NCBI RefSeq assembly: GCF_014205255.1
Contig: NZ_JACHNE010000001.1
Span: forward strand, 744,001-808,000
Origin: Streptomyces caelestis
Lineage (GTDB): Bacteria; Actinomycetota; Actinomycetes; Streptomycetales; Streptomycetaceae
Direction of reading: 5' to 3'
Length of the DNA stretch: 64,000 bases
The translations under genes were made by a program, and so were the position numbers. The first letter of the stretch is position 1; every line of letters starts with the position of its first letter. Shown here in pieces: positions 1 through 8,454 of the stretch. The notes beneath the pieces are model-generated. The model was not told where the DNA came from and did not search any database. It saw only the letters and a list, made by a program, of their open reading frames with translations.

Positions 1-588
1 ATCGAGGTCTCGGCCGACGTCGAGGCGCGCCGGCACCGTCGTATCGAGGAGAAGGAGTCCATCCCGGTCCGTCTCTCGCACGTCGTCCTGAACTCCCCCA
101 ACATCAACGCCACCCGCGCCTGGTACGAGCAGCACCTCGACTTCCGGCTGTCCGACACGATGGCCTTGCCACACATGGGTGAGGTCATGCACTTCATGCG
201 GATCAGCAACCAGCACCACTCCATGGCCATCGCCAGCGGTCCGCACACCTCCCTGCAGCACCTCTCCTTCGAGATGCGCGGCGTCGACGAGTACATGCGC
301 GGCTCCGGCCGCGTGATGCGCTCCGGCGCCCGCAAGATCTGGGGCCCTGGGCGGCACATGGCGGGCGACAACACCTTCACGTACTTCCTCGACCCGCACG
401 GCAACACCGTGGAGTACACCACCGAGCTCGAAAAGCTGGACGAGGACACCTGGCACCCGCACATCTACGACCTGACGAAGCCCGAGAACGCCGACCAGTG
501 GGGCACGTCCAACCCGATGAACGAGATGGTCGCCAAGGAGATGCTCAACGACGTCGACCGCGGCGTCTTCGTCGCTCCGCCGGTCTGA
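1..588 (+). CDS. Extradiol ring-cleavage dioxygenase, VOC family (5' end outside window)
   Basis: The frame is open from the first base, so the start lies upstream; about 195 residues of the C-terminal part are present. This is the catalytic vicinal-oxygen-chelate domain. The iron triad can be read as His in RLSHVVLNSP, His in SLQHLSFEM and Glu in GNTVEYTTE, so the visible half looks functional. Family role: Fe(II)-dependent meta cleavage of a catecholic substrate with O2, in the cytoplasm. A FAH-family hydrolase gene follows after 93 bp on the same strand, the usual partner for processing ring-cleavage products, which supports a meta-cleavage operon entering the window from the left. The exact catechol cannot be deduced. 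Confidence 0.85.
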   Translation: MEVSADVEARRHRRIEEKESIPVRLSHVVLNSPNINATRAWYEQHLDFRLSDTMALPHMGEVMHFMRISNQHHSMAIASGPHTSLQHLSFEMRGVDEYMRGSGRVMRSGARKIWGPGRHMAGDNTFTYFLDPHGNTVEYTTELEKLDEDTWHPHIYDLTKPENADQWGTSNPMNEMVAKEMLNDVDRGVFVAPPV

Positions 589-681
589 CCCCTTGACCCC
601 GGGGGCTCGGCGCACTCCCCCGCCATGCCGTGCCGCCGCGCCCCCGGCCTGTGCCATCCCACCCAGCTCCCTAGGAATGCC

Positions 682-1647
682 ATGCGTTTCGCCACGTACG
701 AACAGCACGGCCGCAGCCGTCTCGCCACCGTCGAGGACGACGGCACGCTCTACCCCTGCCCCGGCGCGGGGACGCTTCTCGACCTGATCCAGGCCGGTCC
801 CGAGGCGCTGCGCGAGGCGGGCAACGCAAGCCTGGACGTGCCGCGCGGCCCGCACGTCTCCCAGGTGCGTTTGCTGCCGCCGCTTCAACCGCCGTCCGTA
901 CGCGACTTCGTCACGTTCGAGGAGCACGTCGAGGGTGTACGACGCAGCATCGACGGAGTCTCGGGCGCCCCGGACGCCTGGTACGACGCGCCCACCTTCT
1001 ACTTCACCAACCCCTACGCGGTCATCGGCGCTCACGAAGACGTCCCCGTGCCGCCCGGCAGCCAGGCAATGGACTTCGAACTCGAAGTCGCCGCGGTCAT
1101 CGGCCGCGAGGGCCGCGACCTCACCCCTGAGCAGGCCCGCGACCACATCATCGGCTACACCATCTACAACGACTGGTCCGCACGCGACCTCCAGTCCCGT
1201 GAGATGCAGGTCAGCCTCGGCCCCTGCAAGGGCAAGGACACCGCCACCACCCTCGGCCCCCACCTCGTCACCGCGGACGAGCTGGAGCCCTACCGCGACA
1301 GCGACGGATTCCTGCGCCTGGCGCTGACCGCCGAGATCAACGGCGAGGTCGTCGGCAAGGACCTGCTGTCCCACATGAGCTGGACCTTCGAGGAGATGAC
1401 GGCATACGCCTCCCGCGGCACCTGGGTACGCCCCGGTGACGTCCTCGGCTCCGGCACGTGCGGCAACGGCGGCTGCCTCGCCGAACTCTGGGGCGTGCGC
1501 GGCCGCCAGGACCCGCCGCCGCTCAAGCCCGGCGACACCGTCACCCTCACCGTCGAGGGCATCGGCACCGTCTCCAACACCGTGGTACCCGGTGCCGAAC
1601 CGGTGGCCGTCCCTCGCGCCCGTAGGCGCCCGCGAACGCGCCCGTGA
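682..1647 (+). CDS. Fumarylacetoacetate hydrolase (FAH) family protein
   Basis: 321 residues starting MRFATYEQHG. An in-frame start 57 bases upstream would add a Pro/Ala/Cys-rich stretch unlike the family, so the ATG at 682 is preferred. The FAH fold is shown by FELEVAAVIGREGRD (metal-binding acidic residues), YTIYNDWSARDLQ, and the C-terminal block GSGTCGNGGCLAELWG followed by LKPGDTVTLTVEGIG. Members hydrolyse or decarboxylate C-C bonds in 2,4-diketo acids such as meta-cleavage products. Lies just downstream of the extradiol dioxygenase, probably in one transcript. The basic tail (PRARRRPRTRP) extends past the usual end, and the following kilobase is decayed, so the 3' end may have been rearranged. 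Confidence 0.85.
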   Translation: MRFATYEQHGRSRLATVEDDGTLYPCPGAGTLLDLIQAGPEALREAGNASLDVPRGPHVSQVRLLPPLQPPSVRDFVTFEEHVEGVRRSIDGVSGAPDAWYDAPTFYFTNPYAVIGAHEDVPVPPGSQAMDFELEVAAVIGREGRDLTPEQARDHIIGYTIYNDWSARDLQSREMQVSLGPCKGKDTATTLGPHLVTADELEPYRDSDGFLRLALTAEINGEVVGKDLLSHMSWTFEEMTAYASRGTWVRPGDVLGSGTCGNGGCLAELWGVRGRQDPPPLKPGDTVTLTVEGIGTVSNTVVPGAEPVAVPRARRRPRTRP

Positions 1648-1750
1648 ACCGCGAGGCGTAATCTCGTCGCCAACGGCGGCTGGTCGACGGTCTTGCCCGG
1701 CTCCTCCGTTCGATCCCTGGTCGACCTCCGGCGGCTGTAAGGACCCGAAC

Positions 1751-1911
1751 GTGAACAAGGTCAGCGCGAGCGCCGCCGAGGCGGTGGCCGACATCTGCGA
1801 CGGGGCCTCGCTCGCCGTTCGATCCTCACTCAGCTCGGTGAGATCGACCGGGCCGAAGCCCGTTTCACCGCACTCCTCGGCCTCGGCGAGGCGCACGACG
1901 CCGCTTCCTGA
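1751..1911 (+). pseudogene. Remnant of 3-oxoacid CoA-transferase subunit A N-terminus joined to an unrelated C-terminal fragment
   Basis: A GTG at 1751 begins NKVSASAAEAVADICDGASL, which closely resembles the N-terminus of 3-oxoacid CoA-transferase alpha subunits (consensus around SAAEAVADIPDGASLAVGGFG). After about 24 residues the similarity stops just where the conserved Gly-rich CoA loop should begin. A different frame from about 1816 reads ILTQLGEIDRAEARF and ends at TGA 1909-1911, looking like the C-terminus of some other protein. The short lengths and frame change mark it as debris. A CoA-transferase would fit the aromatic pathway to the left (beta-ketoadipate or acetoacetate activation), but this copy cannot work. 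Confidence 0.5.
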
Positions 1912-2095
1912 ACCACGTGGCCGGGGCCGCGCCCGCCCACGGCGGGGCGGGCGTTGCTCCATGGCACCAGGCCACCCGACGCACGCCTCGCACAGAACGC
2001 CAAGCGTTCAGCGGGAAGTCGAGAACACCTCTTCTACGCTCCGCGACCGTCGGTCAACGCATCGCCGGGATCCGCTCGGAAGCGGCCGAGCGCGG

Positions 2096-2283
2096 TCAGG
2101 GGTTCGCCGCCGAGGAATCGGCCACCAGCCGGGCAACGGGTACGCTCAGGACCACGGCGATCGGGAACAGTGTGCCCCCCGTGGGATTGCGCGCGCCCTG
2201 CTCCAGATTCGAGAGCGTCTGCTTCGCCAGCCCCGCCTGCCGGGCCAACTCCGCCAGGGACAAGCCCCGTTGCTCTCCTGGGG
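2096..2283 (-). pseudogene. Fragment of XRE-family helix-turn-helix regulator
   Basis: On the minus strand one frame reads EQRGLSLAELARQAGLAKQT followed by LSNLEQGARNPTGGTLFPIA and ends at TGA 2098-2096. This is a clear XRE/Cro-type HTH: Leu-rich first helix, turn AGLAKQT, recognition helix LSNLEQG. No start codon with a ribosome site precedes it and the protein stops soon after the HTH, whereas complete family members continue for 100 or more residues. Probably the leftover N-terminal third of a regulator. It might be expressed as a tiny DNA-binding protein, but I consider that unlikely. Confidence 0.45.
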
Positions 2284-2288
2284 TGGGG

Positions 2289-2600
2289 CTATTCCGTCAG
2301 CGTGCCCATCGCTCGGTCGAGCAGTACGGCCAGGGAACGGTCCCCCCCTCCCCCCCCCCAACAGGCCCCCCCGTCGCGGCCGCGTCCAGACAGGCGAGCG
2401 CGGCCCCGGAAAGCGCGTTCGGCCCGACCTCCTCCGGCTGGTCGGGTGCGTGAGCACGTCGAACGCCCTGCGCAGCGGCTCCCATGGACGCATCCGTGCT
2501 CGATGCATGCCGCCGGGCCACAGGTTCTCGTCCACGACGATATTGCCGTTGTGCTCAAAAAGCTGTTCCAGGACGCCCAGCCCATCGGCGGCGGGGTGAC
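2289..2600 (-). pseudogene. Probable regulator C-terminal remnant, frameshifted
   Basis: Minus-strand frames show short coding-like stretches that do not join: VLEQLFEHNGNIVVDENLWP near 2530-2585, PEEVGPNALSGAALACLDAA near 2390-2450, and SLAVLLDRAMGTLTE ending at a stop at 2289-2291. The last piece resembles the C-terminal helix of TetR-type regulators. The frames are separated by a long C/G homopolymer tract (2341-2360), so some frameshifts could be sequencing or replication slippage. I cannot assign a family with confidence. Confidence 0.25.
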
Positions 2601-2628
2601 GCGCCCGGTCCGTCCTCGTGCAGCGCTG

Positions 2629-3528
2629 CTACTTCATTCCCGTGGTGGCGATTCCCTTGACGAGATAGCGCTGGCCGACGAGGAAGACGATGAAGACCGG
2701 GATCAGCGTGATGACGGACATCGCGAACAGTGATCCCCATGAGGCTCCGCTGGTGGCGTCGACGTAGTTGCGCAGGGCTACGGGCGCCGTCTGCAGTTCG
2801 GGTTTGGTCAGGTAGATCAACTGGCTCAGGAAGTCGTTCCACGTCCAGATGAAGGTGAAGATGGCGGTGGTGGCCAGGGCCGGCAACGAGATCGGCAGCA
2901 GGATGCGGAAGTAGATGCGCCAGTACCCCGCCCCGTCGATCTTGGCCGCCTCGTCCAGCTCGGTGGGAAGACCCCGGAAGAACTGGACCATCAGGAAGAT
3001 GAAGAAGGCGTCCGTGGCCAGGAACTTGGGAACGATCAGCGGGAGGAACGTGTTGACCCACTCGATCTTCGAGAACATGACGTACTGCGGGATGATGAGC
3101 ACGTAGACCGGCACCATGAGGGTCAGCATCATCATGCCGAAGAAGAAGGCCCGCCCGCGGAACTTCAGCCGCGCGAAGGCGTAGGCCGCCATGGAGCAGC
3201 TGACCAGGTTGCCGAGCAGCGCCCCCAGCACGACGATCGCCGAGTTCAGCAGGTACAGCCCGAACGGGTGCGAGAGGGCGTTCCAGCCGTCGGCGTAGTG
3301 GCTGAAGTCGGTCTTCGTGGGCAGCAGTGAGGGGTCACGGAAGATCAGGGCGTCGGGTTTGATCGAGCTGGCGATCATCCACAACAGCGGGTAGACCATC
3401 ACGAGCCCGAAGGCGATCAGCACCACGTGCTTGAGCCTGGCGCGTATGCGGGCCGCCCGCCGGTGTCGGTGCGCGGCAGGCGCGGGAGCAGGGGAAGGGG
3501 CCGGGGCTGCGGCCTTCAGGGGTGTCAT
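2629..3528 (-). CDS. Carbohydrate ABC transporter permease, MalG type (CUT1)
   Basis: Inner-membrane permease of about 299 residues with a short cytosolic Ala/Pro-rich and Arg-rich head, then about six hydrophobic segments (first: VVLIAFGLVMVYPLLWMIAS). The ATPase-docking EAA loop is visible as DEAAKIDGAGYWRIYFRILL. ATG 3528 lies one base beyond the stop of the upstream permease; a GTG at 3543 in the same frame would overlap it by 14 bases, so translation is coupled either way. It pairs with the MalF-type permease (3530-4444) and the binding lipoprotein (6592-7905). No ATP-binding subunit is encoded nearby; in Streptomyces a shared MsiK-type ATPase usually serves CUT1 importers (family knowledge, not seen here). 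Confidence 0.9.
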   Translation of the reverse strand: MTPLKAAAPAPSPAPAPAAHRHRRAARIRARLKHVVLIAFGLVMVYPLLWMIASSIKPDALIFRDPSLLPTKTDFSHYADGWNALSHPFGLYLLNSAIVVLGALLGNLVSCSMAAYAFARLKFRGRAFFFGMMMLTLMVPVYVLIIPQYVMFSKIEWVNTFLPLIVPKFLATDAFFIFLMVQFFRGLPTELDEAAKIDGAGYWRIYFRILLPISLPALATTAIFTFIWTWNDFLSQLIYLTKPELQTAPVALRNYVDATSGASWGSLFAMSVITLIPVFIVFLVGQRYLVKGIATTGMK

Positions 3529-3529
3529 C

Positions 3530-4444
3530 TCACTTACCGTCACCGTAGAACACCCATCTCTTGCTGAAGTAGAAGTTGATTGCAGTCAGGAAGCCGACGA
3601 TCACCACGAGCAGCCATGCCATGGCCGAGGCGTAGCCCATGTGGAGCCGGCCGAAGCCCTCGTCGTACAGGTACAGCGAGTAGAAGAGGGTCGAGTCCGA
3701 GGGGCCTCCCGTCCCGCCGCTGACGACGAACGCCTGGGTGAAGGACTGGAAGGAGCTGATGACCTGGAGAACGAGGTTGAAGAAGATGATGGGGGTGAGC
3801 AGCGGCAGGGTGACGTGCCGGAACTGGTGCCGGCGGCCGGCGCCGTCGAGGGCGGCGGCTTCGTAGTACTGCTCGGGGATCTGCCGCAGGCCGGCCAGGA
3901 AGATCACCATGGAGGAGCCGAACGTCCACACGTGCAGGACGACGAGGCTGTACAGCGCGGTGTCCGGGTTGGAGATCCAGCCGGGGCCCTGGACGCCGAA
4001 CAGTCCCAGGAACTTGTTCACCAGGCCTTCGGTGCCGAAGACCTGCCGCCACAGGATGCCCACCGCGACCGAGGCACCCAGGAGCGACGGCAAGTAGTAG
4101 ACGGACCGGTAGAACGCCAGCCCCTTGATGCCCCGGTTGAGGACCATCGCCAGGGCGAGGGCGACCGCCAGCAGCAACGGCACGCTGAGGACGACGTAGA
4201 GGAAGGTCACGCTCAGGGACTGACGCAATCGGGGGTCGTCGAGCATCTTGGCGTAGTTCTCGAAGCCCACCCACTGCGGAGAGCTCAGCAGGTTGTAGTC
4301 CGTCATCGAGAAGTACAGCGAGGCGATCATCGGACCGAGCGTGACGCCGGCCATGCCGACGAACCACGGCAGCAGGAAGACCCATGCGGTCCGTTCTTCT
4401 TTCCTGGCCGCCCGGCTCAGGGGTGGTCTGCGAAGCACAGTCAT
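3530..4444 (-). CDS. Carbohydrate ABC transporter permease, MalF type (CUT1)
   Basis: 304-residue membrane protein with about six transmembrane segments; the N-terminal Arg-rich head is followed by AWVFLLPWFVGMAGVTLGPM. The EAA coupling loop reads EAAALDGAGRRHQFRHVTLP. Together with the MalG-type partner immediately downstream it forms the translocation pore for an oligosaccharide. It follows the GH42 gene by 31 bases on the same strand, so importer and intracellular glycosidase are probably cotranscribed from the promoter upstream of the binding-protein gene. Confidence 0.9.
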   Translation of the reverse strand: MTVLRRPPLSRAARKEERTAWVFLLPWFVGMAGVTLGPMIASLYFSMTDYNLLSSPQWVGFENYAKMLDDPRLRQSLSVTFLYVVLSVPLLLAVALALAMVLNRGIKGLAFYRSVYYLPSLLGASVAVGILWRQVFGTEGLVNKFLGLFGVQGPGWISNPDTALYSLVVLHVWTFGSSMVIFLAGLRQIPEQYYEAAALDGAGRRHQFRHVTLPLLTPIIFFNLVLQVISSFQSFTQAFVVSGGTGGPSDSTLFYSLYLYDEGFGRLHMGYASAMAWLLVVIVGFLTAINFYFSKRWVFYGDGK

Positions 4445-4475
4445 CGTCCTCGGGTTCTGGGATCGGGTGCGGGGT

Positions 4476-6551
4476 TCAGGAGCCGCTGGGTGACGGTTCG
4501 GCGTGTTGTGCCGCGGCCAGCGGACTGCGCACGACGGCGACGTCCGCCGCTTCGAGGACGAGGGTCTCCCCGGCCTCGATGGGGCGTCCGGTGATCAGGT
4601 CGGTGCCGGAGCGGTCGAGGGTGACCGTCGCCTTGTCCTGCCGGTGGTTCAGCAGGAAGAGGTACGCGCTTGTGTCGGTACGTCGCTCGGTGACCTCGAC
4701 GCCCCGCGGTGCGGCGTGCACCGGTCGCACCCCGGCCAGGTCCAGGACGTGCCGCACCAGAGCCTCGAGGGCGTCGTCGTCCAGACGTGTGCCGATGTAC
4801 ACGGCACGGCCCCGGCCGAGTTCGTGCTCGATCACCGCCGCCTTGCCGGCGAGATGGCCCTTGCGGTAGACGGCGAGCGGTCGGGCGGTCTCCGTTACCA
4901 GGTCGTCCTGCCACACCGAGGCGGTTGCGAAGAATCCGTTCAGCGCGGTCTTCTCGGCTGCCGCCCGGACCGGCACCGCGGCCCCCGCGGGCAGCGGCGA
5001 GAACTCCTGGACGTGCGCTCCGATGATCTCGCGCAGGGCGCCCGGGTATCCGCCTTCGACGATCCGGTCGTCCTCGTCGACGATCCCGGAGAAGTACGAG
5101 ACGACGAGATGGCCGCCGTCTTCGACGAACTTCCGTACCGCCGCGCTGTGTTGGCGTGTCATCAGATACTGGTTGGGGACGACCAGGACGCGGTAGGGCG
5201 ACAGGTCGTCGTCGAGGGTGACGACGTCCACGGCGACCTGGCTGTTCCACAGGGCCCGGTGGTGCCGGGCCACGAGGTCGCGGTAGTCGAAGGTGTTGTC
5301 CGGGTGGGCGCAGCCTTCCACGGCCCACCAGTTCTGCCAGTCCCACACGATCGCGACCTGCGCGCCGGTCCGTGCCGTGGCGACCTCGTCGATGGCCCGC
5401 AGCTCGTTGCCGAGCGCCTTGACCTCCTGCCAGGTCCGGGTCTTCTCACCTCCGTGCGGGAGCATCGCCGAATGAAACTTCTCCTGGCCCTGGGGTGAGG
5501 CCCTCCACTGGAAGAACATCACCGCGTCGGAGCCGTGCGCGACGGCCTGGTAGGAGCCCAGGCGCATCCGGCCTGGCTGCTTGACCTGGTTGGTCTTCCA
5601 CTGGCTCACCGCGCCGGCCGCCTGTTCCATCAGCATCCAGGGCCGGCCGTTGCCGAGCGAGCGCATCAGGTCGTACTGGAAGGCGGCGACGGCCATCCAG
5701 TGGGGCTTTCCCGGGTCGGGGTAGCAGTCGAAGGCGACGACGTCGAGTTCCTTCGCCCATCGGTGGCTGTCGGTCAGTCGGCAGCCGAAGAAGTTGGTGG
5801 TCGCCGGCACATCGGGAGTGATCGCGTGGAGCAGGTCACGCTCCCGCGTGAGGAGTTCCAGCAGGTTGTCGGAGGTGAAGCGCGAGAAGTCCAGCTCACG
5901 GGAGGGGTTGACCCAGCCGCGTACGGGCTGGGGCAGGTGCACCTGGGACCAGTCGCCGTAGCGCTGGCTCCAGAATGCCGTGCCCCACCGGCGATTGAGC
6001 TCGTCCAGCGTGCCGTACCGCTGCCGCAGCCACGCGCGGAAGCGGTCGTCGCACCGGTCGCAGAAGCAGTCGGAGTGGTACTCGTTGCCGATGTGCCACA
6101 TGGCCAGAGCGGGATGCTTCCCGTACCGCTCGGCCAGCTTGGTGGCGATGCGCCGGCTGCGGTCCCGGTAGACCGGGGAGGACGGGCAGAAGTGCCCCCG
6201 GCTCCCGATGCCGTGCCGCACCCCCTGCCGGTCGACCGACAGGATCTCGGGGAAGTCCGTGGCGAGCCACGGCGGCGGTGCGGCGTTCGGGGTCGCGAGA
6301 TTGACATGGATGCCGTTCGCCCACAGCAGGTCCATGATCTCGTCGAGCCAGGAGAAGTCGAACCGGCCGTCGGCCGGCTCCAGCACGGACCAGGAGAAGA
6401 TGCCCAGGCTCACGAGCCGCACTCCTGCGGCTCGCATGAGCCGGACGTCCTCCTGCCACACCTCCCTCGGCCACTGCTCCGGGTTGTAGTCCCCGCCGTA
6501 GACGACTCCCGGCAGTCGACGGTGAAAGGTGCTCATGCGCGGATCGGACAC
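4476..6551 (-). CDS. Beta-galactosidase, glycoside hydrolase family 42
   Basis: 691 residues, no signal peptide, so cytoplasmic. The GH42 TIM barrel begins VVYGGDYNPEQWPREVW. The general acid/base Glu is in HIGNEYHSD and is followed by the family's cysteine metal cluster (CFCDRCDDRF); the nucleophile Glu is in MLMEQAAGAVSQW. The beta-galactosidase trimerisation and C-terminal domains follow, giving normal family length. GTG 6551 is chosen because AAGGAG lies 8 bases before it; an ATG at 6536 is an alternative. Predicted to hydrolyse beta-galactosides (or alpha-L-arabinopyranosides) imported by the adjacent ABC system. Confidence 0.92.
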   Translation of the reverse strand: MSDPRMSTFHRRLPGVVYGGDYNPEQWPREVWQEDVRLMRAAGVRLVSLGIFSWSVLEPADGRFDFSWLDEIMDLLWANGIHVNLATPNAAPPPWLATDFPEILSVDRQGVRHGIGSRGHFCPSSPVYRDRSRRIATKLAERYGKHPALAMWHIGNEYHSDCFCDRCDDRFRAWLRQRYGTLDELNRRWGTAFWSQRYGDWSQVHLPQPVRGWVNPSRELDFSRFTSDNLLELLTRERDLLHAITPDVPATTNFFGCRLTDSHRWAKELDVVAFDCYPDPGKPHWMAVAAFQYDLMRSLGNGRPWMLMEQAAGAVSQWKTNQVKQPGRMRLGSYQAVAHGSDAVMFFQWRASPQGQEKFHSAMLPHGGEKTRTWQEVKALGNELRAIDEVATARTGAQVAIVWDWQNWWAVEGCAHPDNTFDYRDLVARHHRALWNSQVAVDVVTLDDDLSPYRVLVVPNQYLMTRQHSAAVRKFVEDGGHLVVSYFSGIVDEDDRIVEGGYPGALREIIGAHVQEFSPLPAGAAVPVRAAAEKTALNGFFATASVWQDDLVTETARPLAVYRKGHLAGKAAVIEHELGRGRAVYIGTRLDDDALEALVRHVLDLAGVRPVHAAPRGVEVTERRTDTSAYLFLLNHRQDKATVTLDRSGTDLITGRPIEAGETLVLEAADVAVVRSPLAAAQHAEPSPSGS

Positions 6552-6591
6552 AGCGGGGACTCCTTTCCGGAGTGCTACTACGTGTGGCTGC

Positions 6592-7905
6592 TCAGAGCTG
6601 AGACTTGATCTCGGAGATGAACTTCTTGGCCGCCGCCTTCGGCGACAGACGGTCGAACAGCACGTCCTCGTTGAGGCGCTGGAAGATCTCGGGGACCGCG
6701 GGACCTGCCTTCGCGTTGGGGATGTGCAGAGCGGTCGGCTTCATGGCGTTGACACGGCCCAGGTAGTCGGCGATCCGCTTCTCCGCGGGGGACAGCTCCG
6801 GCGTGATCGCCTTGAGCACCTCGGGGTTGTTGGGGACGCCACGGTCGAACTTCTGGATCTTGGCCGCCTCGGGCGAGTTGACCAGGAAGTCGAGCAGCTC
6901 CGCGGCCTCCTTGGGGTGCTCGGTCCGCGCGGAGGCGCCGAAGAAGATGCCGGGCTTGGTGTAGGCGCCGACCTGGGAAGCCCCCTTCTCGCCGGGGAAG
7001 AGGAGCAGCTTCGCCTCGCGTCCGCTGGCGCCTTCGAGCGCACCGAGCTGGGTCACGGACACGTCGGTCATGGCCGCCTTGTGCTGGGCGACCAGGCTCT
7101 GCTCGACACCGGCTCCTGACGACAGTGCCTCGACCGCCGCGTCCGCACTGGTCGTGCCGCCGCTGTCACGCAGCTTGACGACCCACTTCCAGTAGGCGGC
7201 CATGGTGCCCTCGGTGAAACCGATCTGGCTGCCGTCCCCGGTCCAGTAGTCCTCGCCATGCTGTCGCAGCCACGGACCCAGGTCGTTGGGGTAGAGCGGC
7301 ATCACGGTGCCGACCAGGCCCTTGGTCTTGGAGATGGCCTTGGAGATCTTCACGTAGTCGTCCCACGACCACTTGGTGTCATCCGGAAGGGGCACGCCGG
7401 CCTTCTTGAACGCCGCCGGATCCGCTGCGATGCCGAACGCGCTGTCGCCGGCCGGAACACCGTAGAGGCCGTCCTTCACGGCCGTCGCCGCCATGGAGTT
7501 CGCGGGCAGCTTGTCCGTGTGCAGTACGTCCTTGACCTTCTTCAGGTCCATCAGCTGCCCGTTGTCGATGTAGGAGTACATGAACGGGTCGGTGATCTGC
7601 AGGACGTCGGGCATGTCATTGGCGGCCGCGCTGGTCGACAGCTTCTTCCAGTAGTCGTCCCAGTTGGAGTACTCGGGCTGGACGTCGATGTTCGGGTGCT
7701 CCTTCTCGAACACCGCGATCATCTGCTTGGTCATCTCGTGCCGGGAGTCCGAACCCCACCAGTTGAACCGGATGACGGTCTTGCCGCCGTTGCTCCCGGA
7801 GGAGTCTCCGGCGCAGCCCGCGGTCAGGACGAGGGCGAAGACCGAACAGGTCAGCCCGACCGCCCGGAGTGGGGAGCGTCTGTTCAGACGGGACGAGTGG
7901 TTCAT
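6592..7905 (-). CDS. Extracellular sugar-binding lipoprotein of ABC importer
   Basis: 437 residues. The signal peptide is of lipoprotein type: basic MNHSSRLNRRSP, a hydrophobic core and lipobox LTAGC with the Cys near residue 30, so the protein is lipid-anchored outside the membrane. The mature part has the family-1 solute-binding pattern (RFNWWGSDSRHEMTKQMIAV, EYSNWDDYWKKLSTS, WSWDDYVKI). First gene of the likely operon binding protein - GH42 - MalF - MalG, and the probable specificity determinant of the importer. A perfect 12-bp palindrome lies about 320 bp upstream (8223-8234). Confidence 0.92.
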   Translation of the reverse strand: MNHSSRLNRRSPLRAVGLTCSVFALVLTAGCAGDSSGSNGGKTVIRFNWWGSDSRHEMTKQMIAVFEKEHPNIDVQPEYSNWDDYWKKLSTSAAANDMPDVLQITDPFMYSYIDNGQLMDLKKVKDVLHTDKLPANSMAATAVKDGLYGVPAGDSAFGIAADPAAFKKAGVPLPDDTKWSWDDYVKISKAISKTKGLVGTVMPLYPNDLGPWLRQHGEDYWTGDGSQIGFTEGTMAAYWKWVVKLRDSGGTTSADAAVEALSSGAGVEQSLVAQHKAAMTDVSVTQLGALEGASGREAKLLLFPGEKGASQVGAYTKPGIFFGASARTEHPKEAAELLDFLVNSPEAAKIQKFDRGVPNNPEVLKAITPELSPAEKRIADYLGRVNAMKPTALHIPNAKAGPAVPEIFQRLNEDVLFDRLSPKAAAKKFISEIKSQL

Positions 7906-8454
7906 GTTGGGGCTCCTCTGCTGCCATCACTGGGCGGTGCGCCCAGACCGGGGAACTTCGTCTCAAGAAGCCGGCGTGCGACGTCGGCCGTCTCGCCGCG
8001 TGGCGGCGGACTGCACAACTCGGCTGCTTTGCGGGCCGCGAAAGTTACCTGCGATCCGCGTGCCGACAGCCGACCCGGCTCGTCGGAATCCGGGTGGGCT
8101 GCAGCGGCTCTGGAAGGGGTTGGCGTGAACGTACGCTGGAACCTTGGGTCGGTGTGCCGAGCTGATCCGCGGGGTTGACCGCGAGCATCGCACCGAGCTG
8201 AGGGCTGTGTGCGTCAGCAATAGTGAACGTTCACACGGTGAGCGTAATAATCGACTACATCTCGGTCAAGAGTTCCGCACGTAACACTTGGGTATTTAGT
8301 GAGACTTCACCGGTTCCGGGCCGGTACGGAAGCGGAACGGACCGAGCGGGAACAGGCCGGGTGAGCGCGTTCCGCCCGGTGCGGACGGGGTGTTCGGGGG
8401 CTCCCGTCCGCCCGAACCCCCGTTGCACGACGGCTCGTTGGTGGGGCCGACGGG
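7906..8454. other. Intergenic region between LacI gene and binding-protein gene
   Basis: 549 bases without a convincing gene. It holds the operator palindrome at 8223-8234 inside an unusually A/T-rich patch (about 8218-8300, including AGCGTAATAATCGAC) that should contain the promoter of the minus-strand importer operon. If the promoter is there, the leader is about 300 bases long, and the part nearest the gene shows no obvious riboswitch or attenuator. Confidence 0.5.
8223..8234. promoter_or_regulatory. LacI-type operator GTGAACGTTCAC
   Basis: Perfect 12-bp palindrome with central CpG, the classic LacI/GalR half-site geometry. The same motif with W-W swaps recurs at 11711, 11746, 11987 and 15881, with a one-base variant at 15915, always in promoter regions of this polysaccharide locus. 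Likely bound by the LacI proteins at 8455-9522 and/or 14127-15842. Confidence 0.75.
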
